Shown here: positions 40,536 to 50,058 of the stretch, one piece after another | How positions within the stretch are numbered: the stretch's first letter is position 1 | Layout: the number at the start of each line of letters is the position of its first letter | Origin: Chthonomonas sp. UBA2391 | GTDB lineage: Bacteria > Armatimonadota > Fimbriimonadia > Fimbriimonadales > Fimbriimonadaceae | DNA length: 58,152 nucleotides | Direction of reading: 5' to 3' | NCBI GenBank assembly: GCA_002343825.1 | Contig: DDSL01000134.1 | Location: 1-58,152 of the forward strand | Translations under genes and position numbers: made by a program | Notes under the pieces: model-generated | Databases searched by the model: none | Told to the model about the DNA's origin: nothing | What the model saw: only the letters and a program-made list of their open reading frames with translations

Positions 40536-40674
40536 AATCCACTCATTGTCTTCTCGGTGTTCTCACCTTGCTCATCCTTGGGTCAAGCCCAGGGAGCAGG
40601 GAGTTCGCCGTTGTTTTGCCATGGTGCGCAGACGCACTTCAACCGCGAGAGTTCAGTGACCGCGAAGAGATTTT

Positions 40675-42483
40675 TTAGAAATTGCCGCTGGAAGCGGTGG
40701 ACTGGAATTGCTGCTCGTACAAAGATCGGTAAAGCCCCGCCTGCTCTAGGAGCTCTTCATGCCGACCTCGCTCAACAATGCGCCCCTGCTCCATTACCAG
40801 GATCTGGTCGGCCCGCAGGATCGTTGAGAGTCGGTGGGCGATGGCGAAGGTCGTCCGACCAACCATGAGATGGTTCAGCGAATCCTGGATCAGCCTTTCG
40901 GAGTGGGTGTCGAGCGCCGAGGTCGCCTCATCGAGAATAAGCACCCTGGGATTCTTGAGAATCGCTCGAGCAATGGCGATTCGCTGCTTTTCGCCGCCGC
41001 TAAGTTTGTATCCGCGCTCGCCGACGATGGTGTCATAGCCTTGCTCCAATCCTGCGACGTGGTCGTGAATTGCCGCCGCGCGGCAAGCCTCCTCGAGTTC
41101 GGCCTGGGTGGCCTCTGGCTTCGCTAGCCGCAAGTTCTCGGCGACCGAAGCGTGGACCAGGTAGGTCTCTTGGGTCACCGCCCCGACGATCTCGCTGACG
41201 GACTTCATCTGCAAGTCGCGGACGTCCGTTCCGTCGATCCGGACTTGCCCTGCATCGACATCATAGAGCCTGGCGATGAGGTTGGTGAGAGTCGTCTTTC
41301 CGGCTCCGCTCGGGCCGACCAGAGCGATCAGCTGTCCGGGCTGGGCCGTAAAGTCGACGTCTCGCAGCGTCCAGCTCTCGCTCTCGGGTTCGTATTTGAA
41401 GCCAACCGCCGAAAACGCAACCTCGCCCCGAGCCTCGCTTTTGCTGAGGGCCTTCGCATCCGGACGATCCTGGATATCGTGCGGCATGTCGATGTATTGG
41501 AAGATCCGCTCGAAGAGCGCCAGCGAACTCATGATCTCCACCTGGAGGCCCATGATCCCAGTCAGGGGGAAGAACATTCGAGCCTGGAGCGCAGTGAAGG
41601 CAACCAAGGTCCCAACCGTGATATTGGTATCGCCGCGGCTCATCAGCCAGCCAGCGAGCCAGTAAATCAGCGCCGGCGTTAGCTGGGTGATCATCCGGAT
41701 CAGCCCAAAGAACAGATACTGGAGTACCGAACTCTTGATCTGCCAACCCGCGAGCTTCTCGTTTTCGACATCAAACTTGGCCGCAAGCTGGTCGGGACGA
41801 CCGATGGTCTTGGCGAGCAAAGCGCCCGAGACGCTGAGCTGCTCCTGCATCATGCTGTTCAGCTCGGCGGTCTGTTCTTGCGTGCCCTTCCGAACGGTCC
41901 GCGCAAACTCGCCGACCCACTTGCCAAAGAACCCAAAGAACGGAATGAGCGCGATGGCCAGCAGCGTCAACCGCCAGTCCAAAATGAACATCGCGATCAG
42001 CGACGAGATGACGATGGCGGCGTTGCTGAGGGCATCGACCAGCGTATTGCTGACCACGTTCTGAACCCCGGCGACGTCGCTGATCAGTCGCGTCTGGATC
42101 TCGCCCGTGCGGGTGCTGGTAAAGAACCGGAGCGACATCCCCTGGAGATGGGTGAAGAGCCGGTGCCGCAGTTCGCACATGATCTTCTGTCCGATGACCA
42201 CACTTTGGTAGCCATAGAGCAGAGTGACTCCGGCCCCGGCGAGGGTGGCCAGAATCGTATAGAAGCTGAACCAACCCGTGACCTCCAGATCCTTCTTGGT
42301 CAACCCTTGGTCGATGATGACTTGGAGCAGAAAGGGCGGTGCGAGCCCGACCACAACCCCCACCATGACCGTGGCCAGCATCACCGTGGCCGCCTTTCGG
42401 TGAGGCGCAAACAAGCTCAGCACGCGCCGAAGCAGGGCGCGGTCGAGTTGTTTCTTTGTCGGCTCGGGTTCGGGGCTACTCAT
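40675..42483 (-). CDS. MsbA-like ABC exporter (fused membrane and ATPase domains)
   Basis: A 602-residue half-transporter. Six membrane helices occupy residues ~25-310. The ATPase domain has Walker A at 390-398 (GPSGAGKTT), the signature LSGGE at 494-498 and Walker B at 514-519 (VLILDEA). Such proteins dimerise and move lipids, lipid-linked sugars, peptides or drugs outward; MsbA flips lipid A. The substrate cannot be told here. The stop of the upstream M3 peptidase gene overlaps its start by four bases, so the two are cotranscribed. Confidence 0.93.
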   Translation of the reverse strand: MSSPEPEPTKKQLDRALLRRVLSLFAPHRKAATVMLATVMVGVVVGLAPPFLLQVIIDQGLTKKDLEVTGWFSFYTILATLAGAGVTLLYGYQSVVIGQKIMCELRHRLFTHLQGMSLRFFTSTRTGEIQTRLISDVAGVQNVVSNTLVDALSNAAIVISSLIAMFILDWRLTLLAIALIPFFGFFGKWVGEFARTVRKGTQEQTAELNSMMQEQLSVSGALLAKTIGRPDQLAAKFDVENEKLAGWQIKSSVLQYLFFGLIRMITQLTPALIYWLAGWLMSRGDTNITVGTLVAFTALQARMFFPLTGIMGLQVEIMSSLALFERIFQYIDMPHDIQDRPDAKALSKSEARGEVAFSAVGFKYEPESESWTLRDVDFTAQPGQLIALVGPSGAGKTTLTNLIARLYDVDAGQVRIDGTDVRDLQMKSVSEIVGAVTQETYLVHASVAENLRLAKPEATQAELEEACRAAAIHDHVAGLEQGYDTIVGERGYKLSGGEKQRIAIARAILKNPRVLILDEATSALDTHSERLIQDSLNHLMVGRTTFAIAHRLSTILRADQILVMEQGRIVERGRHEELLEQAGLYRSLYEQQFQSTASSGNF

Positions 42484-44183
42484 GCAAGCGCGAGGTACCC
42501 CGCGTGCTTCTCCTCGATGAGTTCTACTGCTGAGCGAATGGTTTCAGCATCGAACTTGAACTCCGCACCAGCGGCCGCAAACAACTCGGGCAGTGTTGCG
42601 GTCCCGGCTAAGGCCAATCCGCGTCGATATTGAGCCACCGCATCGCCTTGGTTTCGCAACGAGTTCCGCCAAACCTGGATCGCGCCGAGTTGGGCGATTC
42701 CGTATTCAACGTAATACAGCGGCACCTGATAGATGTGCAGCTTGCGGTGCCAACCGGCGGACTTGTGGAATTCGAGCCCGGTCCAATCTTCCCAGGACAT
42801 GAACCGGTCCCAAAGATCGCTCCACACCTGATCGCACGCCGTGGCATCGCGGGCGTCGGCGGGATGAGCGTAGACCCAGTGCTGGAAGGCATCGACCACG
42901 GCCATATAGGGCCAGAAGAGAACGATTTTCTCCAGGTGATCTCGGCGAGCGCGGATCGCGTCTTCTTCCGAATAGTAACCACCCTTGTTCTTCTCCAAAT
43001 AGGGATGGGCAAGCAGCTCCATGCTCATCGAGGCGACCTCGCAGAACTCGGTGTTGACGTGCATCTTCAGCCCATTGCCCTGGGTCGAGGCCTCGAACGC
43101 GTGGAAAGCATGGCCAGCCTCGTGCAACAGCGTCATGACATCCCCCGCCGAACCGACGGCGTTCATGAAGATGAAGGGCAACTTTTGGACCGCCAGATAG
43201 GTGCAGTATCCCCCCGGGGCCTTCCCTTTTCGGTTCTCCAAGTCGAGAACCTTGGTCCGTTGCATCATCCGGTACTGCTCGCCGAGGGCCGGATCGACCT
43301 GGTCAAAGATGGCGTTGGCAGTGTTCTCTAGCTCGGCCCCGGTTTGGAACGGCTTCAGCGGTCCCCGGCCCTCGGGATCGACCGCGAGGTCCCAGGGCCG
43401 AAGGGTTTCAAGGCCAAGACGGCGGGCGCGCTCCTTCTGGATTCTCTTGGCCGCAGGAACCACCACTTCTTCGATCGAATCGTGGAACCGCTTGCAGTCG
43501 TCAGGTGTGTAATCGAAGCGCTGCAACACCTCCCACTGGTAGTGCAAGAAGCTCGGATAGCCGGCGTTGGCCGCAATCCTGTCGCGGAGATCCAAAAACT
43601 GCACCCAGAGTTCGTTCAAGGTGCCTCGGTCTCGGGCCCGCCGCTCCATTGCGGTGTGCCAGGCTCGCTCCCTTCGCTCCCGGTCCGGCGATTTGTACTC
43701 TTGCTCCAATCGGGCCAGGGTGATCTCATTCCCCTCCCAGTGGACGGTTTGTGCGGCGATGACTTCGTCGTACTTGAGAGTTAACTTGGCTTCTTCGCTC
43801 TCCAGCGGGACATTGGTCTCGCGGAAGAGGGAGGCCTCACTCCGGAGGTTGCGCACGGGGATCTCGAATCCGGGCGGGGTGAGTCCGGTCGCAAGAAACT
43901 TCTCCTTCAGCTTTTGGTCGGTCCGCTTGGCTTCGGGTTCCAGTTCGTCCAAGAAGGTTTGGAAGTAGGCGTTCGCATTCTCGTCGGTCGTATCGACCGA
44001 CGTGGCGATAGAAAGTCGGGTCGAGAGTTCATCGATTTGGTTTGAGAATTCGGACCACCGATCAAGCCATGCCACGACGTTCTCGGTATTGACTTCGGCG
44101 GCCAGAAGGGCCTCCGCTTCGGGCGCATAGTGACTCCAACTCAGATGAACCTCGGGGTCAAAACCTTCGGGCAACCAGCTCAT
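42480..44183 (-). CDS. M3 family oligoendopeptidase
   Basis: A 567-residue protein. The start is ATG 44183 (MSWLPEGF); the longer frame runs through unrelated upstream DNA. The zinc site HEAGHAF has His354 and His358, with the third ligand expected near EVASMSMELL. Length and arrangement match PepF/oligoendopeptidase F-type enzymes, which cut short peptides in the cytoplasm. No signal peptide is present. Its end overlaps the ABC exporter start. Confidence 0.93.
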   Translation of the reverse strand: MSWLPEGFDPEVHLSWSHYAPEAEALLAAEVNTENVVAWLDRWSEFSNQIDELSTRLSIATSVDTTDENANAYFQTFLDELEPEAKRTDQKLKEKFLATGLTPPGFEIPVRNLRSEASLFRETNVPLESEEAKLTLKYDEVIAAQTVHWEGNEITLARLEQEYKSPDRERRERAWHTAMERRARDRGTLNELWVQFLDLRDRIAANAGYPSFLHYQWEVLQRFDYTPDDCKRFHDSIEEVVVPAAKRIQKERARRLGLETLRPWDLAVDPEGRGPLKPFQTGAELENTANAIFDQVDPALGEQYRMMQRTKVLDLENRKGKAPGGYCTYLAVQKLPFIFMNAVGSAGDVMTLLHEAGHAFHAFEASTQGNGLKMHVNTEFCEVASMSMELLAHPYLEKNKGGYYSEEDAIRARRDHLEKIVLFWPYMAVVDAFQHWVYAHPADARDATACDQVWSDLWDRFMSWEDWTGLEFHKSAGWHRKLHIYQVPLYYVEYGIAQLGAIQVWRNSLRNQGDAVAQYRRGLALAGTATLPELFAAAGAEFKFDAETIRSAVELIEEKHAGYLALA

Positions 44184-44214
44184 GGATTCATTGTAGCCGG
44201 TTGATTCAGGGGAG

Positions 44215-45384
44215 TTAAGCTCGGAGGAACCATCTACGGCGGTAGCAGTAGGCCAGCGCCAGCCACGTGAGGCCGATGTAGATCCCGGTATAGGCGGCCC
44301 CGCCAAAAACGGGGCCGCCGTGCAGCTTGAGAAAGTCGAGCGCGGCCACGTGCATCTCCTTCCGTTCCTCGCCCCAAGGCAGGGTCCAGGCCTTGAAGAG
44401 CAAGAACTTGATCAGGATCGGCCCGACATAAGCCAACAATGCATTGGTGCCCAGCACAACAAAGGGCCAAGTCCACTCCCGATGATCCAAGACCTCGATG
44501 ATCATCGTGAGGATGGCGATCGCAAAGAGCCCCAACGCTCCCGTTAGGAGAATGTAGCTCGGCGTCCAAACGGGCTTGTTATAGGGCAACACGAGGTTAA
44601 CCACCACACCCAGAATCCACCAAATCGCACCCACCCGAAGAAGCCACGGAACCGGGGTCGTTGGGGCCAGACCCAGTTGACGGGTCCGGACAAATTGCTG
44701 CCCCGCGAGCGCGCCAAGCGCAACCAGAGGCGCAGTCGGAATCACGCTCAACAAACCAGCCAGTCGGAAAGGTTCTTTGAGGTAGGTCTCGTTCACCCAG
44801 CGGAAGACGTTCAGCTTTTCCTCAAATCCCGGCCCACCCGGATAGGGATAGAACAGCGCAAAGCAACCATAGCCGAGGAGCAAGCCGCCGATCCAGTACC
44901 AACGCTTCCGATCAGGAAGGCGGTAGATTGCAAAGCCGCCGATGTAGGCCAAGCCGATGAGTTGAAGAACGCCCAGCGTGAACGCCGGGCGCTTTTCCAT
45001 GGCGGACTGCAACACCAACCCCCAAAAGAAGATCATCGCCCCGCGCCGAAGAACCCTCGGCCAAGGGTTCGCATCTTCGGGTCGAACCGAGAACGGAATG
45101 CTCAAACCCACCATGAGCAGAAACCACGGAAAAACCCAGTCTGCCATGGTCACCCCTTCATTCCAAGGGGCGTGGACCAGAGTAGCGGGAGTGAACTCGC
45201 CAAGGGCAATGTTGTTCACCAACAACATGAGCAAAATGTTGAGGCCTCGGAACGTATCGAGTGACAAAAGCCGCGGTGCGGGCTTGTGCTCCAGACTTTC
45301 TGCAGGTATCTTCGCCTGTTGAGTCTTCGGCTTGGAAGGCTCTCCGGCAGCGTTGCCGGAATTCTGCTCTCCAGGAACTCCCAT
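44215..45384 (-). CDS. DUF5009/HGSNAT-like membrane acyltransferase
   Basis: A 389-residue protein with about ten membrane helices. The family motif RLLSLDTFRGLNILLMLLVN is at residues ~38-57, followed by MADWVFPWFLLMVGLSIPFS and later VVLGTNALLAYVGPI. This matches the family of heparan-alpha-glucosaminide N-acetyltransferase and bacterial DUF5009 proteins, which move acetyl groups across the membrane to sugars. The start at 45384 lies only 12 bases from the divergent deacetylase start, so a shorter start is possible. Glycan acetylation next to a deacetylase is suggestive, but a shared substrate is unproven. Confidence 0.88.
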   Translation of the reverse strand: MGVPGEQNSGNAAGEPSKPKTQQAKIPAESLEHKPAPRLLSLDTFRGLNILLMLLVNNIALGEFTPATLVHAPWNEGVTMADWVFPWFLLMVGLSIPFSVRPEDANPWPRVLRRGAMIFFWGLVLQSAMEKRPAFTLGVLQLIGLAYIGGFAIYRLPDRKRWYWIGGLLLGYGCFALFYPYPGGPGFEEKLNVFRWVNETYLKEPFRLAGLLSVIPTAPLVALGALAGQQFVRTRQLGLAPTTPVPWLLRVGAIWWILGVVVNLVLPYNKPVWTPSYILLTGALGLFAIAILTMIIEVLDHREWTWPFVVLGTNALLAYVGPILIKFLLFKAWTLPWGEERKEMHVAALDFLKLHGGPVFGGAAYTGIYIGLTWLALAYCYRRRWFLRA

Positions 45385-45396
45385 CTTTTTGCCATC

Positions 45397-46437
45397 ATGG
45401 CCCGTACGCCTCTTCCTTTGCCCACCAACCTCGTGGAAGCCCGCCGTCCGAGCCCAAAGCCAAGCCCTCGTCCCCCGATCCTCGGGGGACTCTGCCCCCG
45501 GACGGCGGGATGCCCTCGCCTCGTGGCGAGCGCCCTGATCATCCTCGCCTCACTGAGCGCCTCCGCGAGTCCTTACACATTGGCCTTCTATTTGGCTCTG
45601 AGGCCCAAGCCCGCTCCGGCGCCGGTCAAGCCGCCGACCGTTGAAGCCCAAGAGACTCCGGACACCGACCCGACCGTCAGTCGCCCGAGGAGCCGCCAAA
45701 TCGTCAATCCTCCGCGCTGGATGGTCCGCAACGAGGCCATCCCCGAGCGAGCCGATCCTTATTGGCAACGAGCCAAAGCCAAGATCCAGCCGATCCTGCA
45801 GAAGGGAGACTGGAAGAACCTCCCGGCCCAAGCCAGAGGACTCGGGAACCCCTACCACGGCTGGATCAACCTGACCTTTGACGACGGTCCCCACGATCGG
45901 TGGACCCGTGATCTTTTGGCCCTTCTTCGCAAAGAAAACGTGAAGGTCACCTTCTTTGTCGTTGGAAAGATGGTCCGCAAGAACCCTGATACCCTCCGCG
46001 CGATCCATGCCGAAGGGCACGAGATCGCCAACCACACGTTTAGCCACGCTCCCCTGAGCAAGCTCACCCCCGAAGAAGTCTTGACCGAGTACGAAGCCTG
46101 TAACCTCATCATCGAGGACATCGTCGGGATTCGCCCTACCATCACCCGCCCGCCCGGCGGACGTAGGACCGCAGACGTCTACAGATTGGGGACCGCCCTC
46201 GGGCTCACGACCTCGCTCTGGACCGAAGACCCGCTGGACTACGTTTCTCCCGGGGCGGACGTACTTTATCGGGACATGGTCGACGGTCTGCGGCCGGGCG
46301 CCGTGTATCTCCTGCACAACAACGTGAAGCAGACCCTCGAGATGCTTCCCCGCTTCATCCGCGAGGCTCGGCGGCAGGGCTATGAGTTCAAGACCACCGC
46401 CGAGATCTACGCGCCCGAACCCGAAGCCACCCCCTAA
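45397..46437 (+). CDS. Polysaccharide deacetylase
   Basis: A 346-residue protein from ATG 45397 (MARTPLPLPTN). An internal GTG near residue 46 is an alternative start that would remove a palindromic stretch. A membrane helix (RLVASALIILASLSASASPYTLAFYLAL) precedes a proline-rich linker. The NodB domain holds the catalytic Asp-Asp pair in INLTFDDGPHDRWT, metal histidines in NHTFSH, and the RPPGG-type motif ITRPPGGRR. Such enzymes remove N- or O-acetyl groups from peptidoglycan or other envelope glycans. It faces outward from a membrane anchor. Confidence 0.92.
   Translation: MARTPLPLPTNLVEARRPSPKPSPRPPILGGLCPRTAGCPRLVASALIILASLSASASPYTLAFYLALRPKPAPAPVKPPTVEAQETPDTDPTVSRPRSRQIVNPPRWMVRNEAIPERADPYWQRAKAKIQPILQKGDWKNLPAQARGLGNPYHGWINLTFDDGPHDRWTRDLLALLRKENVKVTFFVVGKMVRKNPDTLRAIHAEGHEIANHTFSHAPLSKLTPEEVLTEYEACNLIIEDIVGIRPTITRPPGGRRTADVYRLGTALGLTTSLWTEDPLDYVSPGADVLYRDMVDGLRPGAVYLLHNNVKQTLEMLPRFIREARRQGYEFKTTAEIYAPEPEATP
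45440..45509. repeat. GC-rich nested palindrome, copy A (inside coding sequence)
   Basis: Outer arms CCCGCCGTCCG (45440-45450) and CGGACGGCGGG (45499-45509) enclose an inner hairpin TCCCCCGA-TCC-TCGGGGGA (45471-45489). It encodes part of the Arg/Pro-rich stretch before the membrane helix of the deacetylase. Related structures are at 52486 and 54324. Confidence 0.6.
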
Positions 46438-46467
46438 ACAAAAAATGCCCCGCGAGGTGCGCGGGGC
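46437..46467 (-). terminator. Terminator of ftsZ
   Basis: GCCCCGCG (46447-46454) and CGCGGGGC (46460-46467) form a perfect 8-bp stem. On the minus strand it is followed by ATTTTTTG. It lies between the convergent deacetylase and ftsZ genes; the plus side has no T-run. Confidence 0.85.
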
Positions 46468-46513
46468 GAGTGTTGGACCAGTACGTTGCTGTACGAAAGA
46501 CGTGTTGGGGGGC

Positions 46514-47641
46514 CTAGCCGCCCTGCTTTTGCCGCCGAAGGAAGCTCGGGATATCGATATCGATTTCGCTGAGTTGGATGGGCGGCGGCGAGGTCGGAGC
46601 AACGGCCGCCGTGGGCTCCGGTTGAGCGACCGGAGCAACCGGCGTAGGCTGTCCGAAGACTGCCTGATCAAGGGTAGGTGGTACGCGCGACGGGTCCATA
46701 CCGGCCGCGATCAGGGTAATCAAAACTTCGCCGTCGTTCAGGTCTCGGGTCACGTGGCCCATAAAGATCTCGGCATCTTCGGAGTCGGCAAAATGTTGCA
46801 GGTACTCCATCGCCTCGTGAGCTTCACCAAGGGTGAAGTCGCGCCCAGCCGTGATGTTCACCAAGAGCTTCTTGGCCCCGACGATCGAGGTCTCCAACAT
46901 CGGGCTATTGGCCGCGCCTTGAGCCGCGAGACGCGCTCGGTGTTCGCCGACGCCTCGCCCCATCCCCATCAGGGCCATCCCTGCATCGCGCATCACGCTT
47001 CGTACGTCGGCAAAATCCACGTTGATCAAGCCAGGAAGCAAGACGATATCGCTGATGCCTTGGACGCCCTGACGGAGAACGTCATCGGCGGCGGCAAACG
47101 CCACTTGCATGGTGGCGCGCTTATCCACGACGCTGAGAAGGCGGTCATTCGGAACCACGATCAGCGTATCGACCTGGGCGCGGAGCATGTCCGTGCCATC
47201 TTCGGCCAAGCGCTTGCGGCGCGGGCCTTCAAACAAGAAAGGTTTGGTGACGACACCGACGGTAAGGATCCCCATCCGCCGGGCGATTTCGGCCACGACA
47301 GGAGCTCCACCAGTTCCCGTTCCACCACCCATACCGGCGGTGATGAAGACCATGTCCGTACCTTCGAGGAGTTCGGAAATCTGCTTCTCCGATTCTTTCG
47401 CCGCCGATTCCCCCACTTTGGGGTCTCCGCCGGAGCCGAGTCCTCGGGTCGTGCCCTGTCCCAGTTGAACCTTGACCGCAGCCTTGTTTTGCTCGAGGGC
47501 TTGGGCATCGGTGTTCATGCTGACAAAGGTCACACCGGTGAGGCCGCATTCCACCATGCGGTTGATGGCATTTCCTCCGGCACCTCCGATTCCAATGACC
47601 TTTAGGTGAGCTTGCGTATCGAACAGGTTCTTGGGCAGCAT
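46514..47641 (-). CDS. ftsZ: Cell division protein FtsZ
   Basis: A 375-residue tubulin-like GTPase. It has IGGAGGNA at ~18-25, the tubulin signature GGGTGTGGAP at 105-114, and the T7 region (NVDFADVRSVM). The C-terminal tail ends with the conserved peptide DIDIPSFLRRQ, which binds division partners. FtsZ polymerises at mid-cell to form the Z-ring. The gene stands alone: the divergent neighbour is a sugar dehydrogenase and the convergent one a deacetylase, so ftsA and the usual mur genes are not next to it. Confidence 0.98.
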   Translation of the reverse strand: MLPKNLFDTQAHLKVIGIGGAGGNAINRMVECGLTGVTFVSMNTDAQALEQNKAAVKVQLGQGTTRGLGSGGDPKVGESAAKESEKQISELLEGTDMVFITAGMGGGTGTGGAPVVAEIARRMGILTVGVVTKPFLFEGPRRKRLAEDGTDMLRAQVDTLIVVPNDRLLSVVDKRATMQVAFAAADDVLRQGVQGISDIVLLPGLINVDFADVRSVMRDAGMALMGMGRGVGEHRARLAAQGAANSPMLETSIVGAKKLLVNITAGRDFTLGEAHEAMEYLQHFADSEDAEIFMGHVTRDLNDGEVLITLIAAGMDPSRVPPTLDQAVFGQPTPVAPVAQPEPTAAVAPTSPPPIQLSEIDIDIPSFLRRQKQGG

Positions 47642-47760
47642 TGTTGGGCTTGCATCAACGGACGGAACGCCCCCGCAAAAAGACGCGCCGAGTTCCGAGA
47701 TTTCTCAATTCGCCGCTCAAGGAACCGAGTCCGATATACTAGAGCATTCTTCTGGAAGCC

Positions 47761-49086
47761 ATGACACCGACCGCCCACCCCGCTACCGCCCAACAACTCA
47801 TCGACAAAATCCGTAACAAAACGGCTCAGGTAGCCGTCGTCGGGCTCGGCTATGTCGGATTGCCCTTCGCCGTCGAAAAGGCCAAGGTCGGTTACTCGGT
47901 CATGGGGATCGAGCAAAACCCACTCCGCGCCGAGCGCGTCAACCGAGGCGACAACTACATCGGGGACGTTGACGACGCCGAGCTGAAAGAACTCACCGAA
48001 AAGGGACTGATTCGGGCCGTCACCAACTTTGAGAACGTCAAGGATTGCGATGTGATCGTGGTGTGCGTCCCGACCCCACTCACCAAAAATTTGACCCCCG
48101 ACCTGCAGTACGTCGAAAGCGTGACCCGCGAAGTCGCCCGCCATCTGCGCCCTGGTCAACTCATCAGCCTCGAAAGCACCACCTATCCCGGAACCACCGA
48201 GGAAGTCATGCTCCCGATCCTCGCCAGCAGTGGGCTCAAGGTGGACGAAGACTTTTTCCTCGCCCACTCTCCGGAGCGGGTCGATCCCGGTAACCAACGC
48301 TACACCACCAAGAACACCCACAAGGTCGTAGGCGGAGTGGGACCCACCTCGCTCGAAGTGGCGAAGGAGTTCTATGGTCAGACAATCCTCAACATCGTCC
48401 CTGTCAACAGCGCCAAAGCCGCCGAACTGACCAAGGTCTTCGAGAACACCTTCCGGGCCGTCAACATTGCTCTGGTGAACGAACTTTGCCAACTCTGCGA
48501 TCGGCTCGACCTCGACGTCTGGGAAGTCCTTGATGCGGCCTTCACCAAGCCTTTTGGAATCATGCCGTTCTATCCTGGCCCCGGGGTCGGCGGTCACTGC
48601 ATCCCCATCGACCCGCACTACCTGGAATGGAAAGCCAAGGAGGTGAACTTCAACACCGAGTTCATCGCCCTCGCCGGACGGATCAATCGCTCAATGCCCG
48701 AATTCGTTCTGGAAAAAACCCAACGGATCCTGAACGAGCGCGGCGTGGCCCTCAGCCGAGCCAAGATCGTCCAGTTCGGGATCGCCTATAAGGCCGACCT
48801 CGATGACTGGCGAGAATCTCCCGCCATTGAGGTCTTTGAACTCCTGCGCAACTCAGGGGCCGATGTAACGGTGGTGGATAGCTGGGTGCCTGAGTTTGAG
48901 CTCCACCGAGAATCTTTCACCACGGTCTCGGACTGGGAAGCGGCCACCGCGGCGTGTGATCTGGCCATCATCACGACCCACCACAAGAACGTGGATTACC
49001 AGCGCGTGCTGGAGGTGGCTCCGGTGGTGTTTGACACCCGAAATGCCCTGAAGGGCCTCCTCCACGAGAAGTTGATTCGGCTGTGA
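47761..49086 (+). CDS. Nucleotide-sugar (UDP-HexNAc-type) dehydrogenase
   Basis: A 441-residue protein with three domains of the UDP-glucose/GDP-mannose dehydrogenase family. The N-terminal NAD motif is VVGLGYVGLP, the linker helix carries the catalytic Cys280 (GGHCIPIDPHYL), and the C-terminal domain includes IAYKADLDDWRESPA. The tail resembles WecC/WbpA-like enzymes that oxidise UDP-ManNAc or UDP-GlcNAc to the uronic acid, rather than UDP-glucose dehydrogenase. It supplies an acidic sugar for surface polysaccharide, fitting the flippase and aminotransferase nearby. Confidence 0.9.
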   Translation: MTPTAHPATAQQLIDKIRNKTAQVAVVGLGYVGLPFAVEKAKVGYSVMGIEQNPLRAERVNRGDNYIGDVDDAELKELTEKGLIRAVTNFENVKDCDVIVVCVPTPLTKNLTPDLQYVESVTREVARHLRPGQLISLESTTYPGTTEEVMLPILASSGLKVDEDFFLAHSPERVDPGNQRYTTKNTHKVVGGVGPTSLEVAKEFYGQTILNIVPVNSAKAAELTKVFENTFRAVNIALVNELCQLCDRLDLDVWEVLDAAFTKPFGIMPFYPGPGVGGHCIPIDPHYLEWKAKEVNFNTEFIALAGRINRSMPEFVLEKTQRILNERGVALSRAKIVQFGIAYKADLDDWRESPAIEVFELLRNSGADVTVVDSWVPEFELHRESFTTVSDWEAATAACDLAIITTHHKNVDYQRVLEVAPVVFDTRNALKGLLHEKLIRL

Positions 49087-49093
49087 TAGATCC

Positions 49094-49133
49094 GATAAGT
49101 CCTATAGGTCCTATGTGACCTATAAGACCTATC
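49094..49133. repeat. Imperfect 17-bp palindrome between convergent genes
   Basis: Arms 49094-49110 and 49117-49133 pair at 15 of 17 positions around CTATGT, with the core TATAGGTC/GACCTATA. It is built from repeated CCTATAGG-like units. No T-run follows, so it may be a REP-like element or a weak two-way terminator. Confidence 0.5.
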
Positions 49134-49138
49134 ACGAC

Positions 49139-49927
49139 TTAGACTGGGTTGCCAGGTTGGTCGCCGCCTTGGCCTTGACCTTGGCTGATGCGCTTTTCGA
49201 GTTCGTCGAGCTGACTATCGATGTCGCTGGTCGCGGTGGTTTGCACGGGTGCCTCGGCTGGGGTCGCGAGTCCGAGTCGCTCTTCGAGCTTCTTCAGTTC
49301 TTCGTCGGCGGCCATGTCCATCGCGTTGTCTTCCATTTGGAAGATCTTGCCCTGGATGCTGGTGCCAAACATCTCGTTTCGGGCTTGGGCCTCGGCCTGC
49401 TTGTTCGAGATCTTCTCGCGCGCGGCAGCGAAACTGCCCTCATATTGATCCTCGAAGGTGAGCCCCTGGAGTGCGCGCGTGATCGATTCTTGGATCTGCG
49501 ACTGCTTCCACTGGGCCTTGAGGGCGAGAGCCTCGGCGGCCTTTTTCTTGACTTCTTCTTCTTGGCGCTTGATCGCGACCTTCACCTGCTCGACGGTCTC
49601 TTGGGCCGCGGCGAGGGTCGGGCGCAGGCTTTCGATCGATTGATCCAGCGTCGCCTTTTCTCGCAAAAACTGCCGCGCAAGGTCGCGATTGCCTTGCTTG
49701 AGGGCCATGCCCGCTTGGCTTTCCAGTTGAGCAGCCTTCTTTTCCTGCTCTTCGAGCATCATCTGCAGGCGGTTTTTCTGGGTGATCGCCTGCACCGCTT
49801 TCTCGCGATTGGCGGTGAGCGCCGTCGTCATGTCCCGACGAGCCTGATCCAGCATGACCTCTGGATCCTCCACCTTATCCATGGCTCGGTTAAAAAGGGC
49901 GCGAATCCAGGCAATAAACCGCTTCAT
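49139..49927 (-). CDS. pspA: Phage shock protein A / IM30 family
   Basis: A 262-residue protein, nearly all helical coiled coil. The amphipathic N-terminal helix (MKRFIAWIRALFNRAMDKVEDP) is the membrane-binding part of PspA/Vipp1 proteins. It is followed by EDPEVMLDQARRDM and a long heptad region up to ~200. A Gly/Pro/Gln-rich tail is present. These proteins form ESCRT-III-like assemblies on stressed membranes. The tail is longer than that of E. coli PspA and recalls Vipp1. No pspF or pspC is adjacent. Confidence 0.93.
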   Translation of the reverse strand: MKRFIAWIRALFNRAMDKVEDPEVMLDQARRDMTTALTANREKAVQAITQKNRLQMMLEEQEKKAAQLESQAGMALKQGNRDLARQFLREKATLDQSIESLRPTLAAAQETVEQVKVAIKRQEEEVKKKAAEALALKAQWKQSQIQESITRALQGLTFEDQYEGSFAAAREKISNKQAEAQARNEMFGTSIQGKIFQMEDNAMDMAADEELKKLEERLGLATPAEAPVQTTATSDIDSQLDELEKRISQGQGQGGDQPGNPV

Positions 49928-50058
49928 TTCTCTTCTAGTATTCCTTGATTAAGCCGCGAGTATACACGCGGACCGACAATGCTCCCACGGACTCTCCTCC
50001 CACCCATACTCCGGACGACCCCGGCCCGGTTGCAGACCAGTCGGATATCCTCTGTTTA

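Noticed and set aside
46382..47605. A 407-codon open frame on the plus strand
   Set aside because: It is antisense to ftsZ and low in complexity, with no plausible domain.
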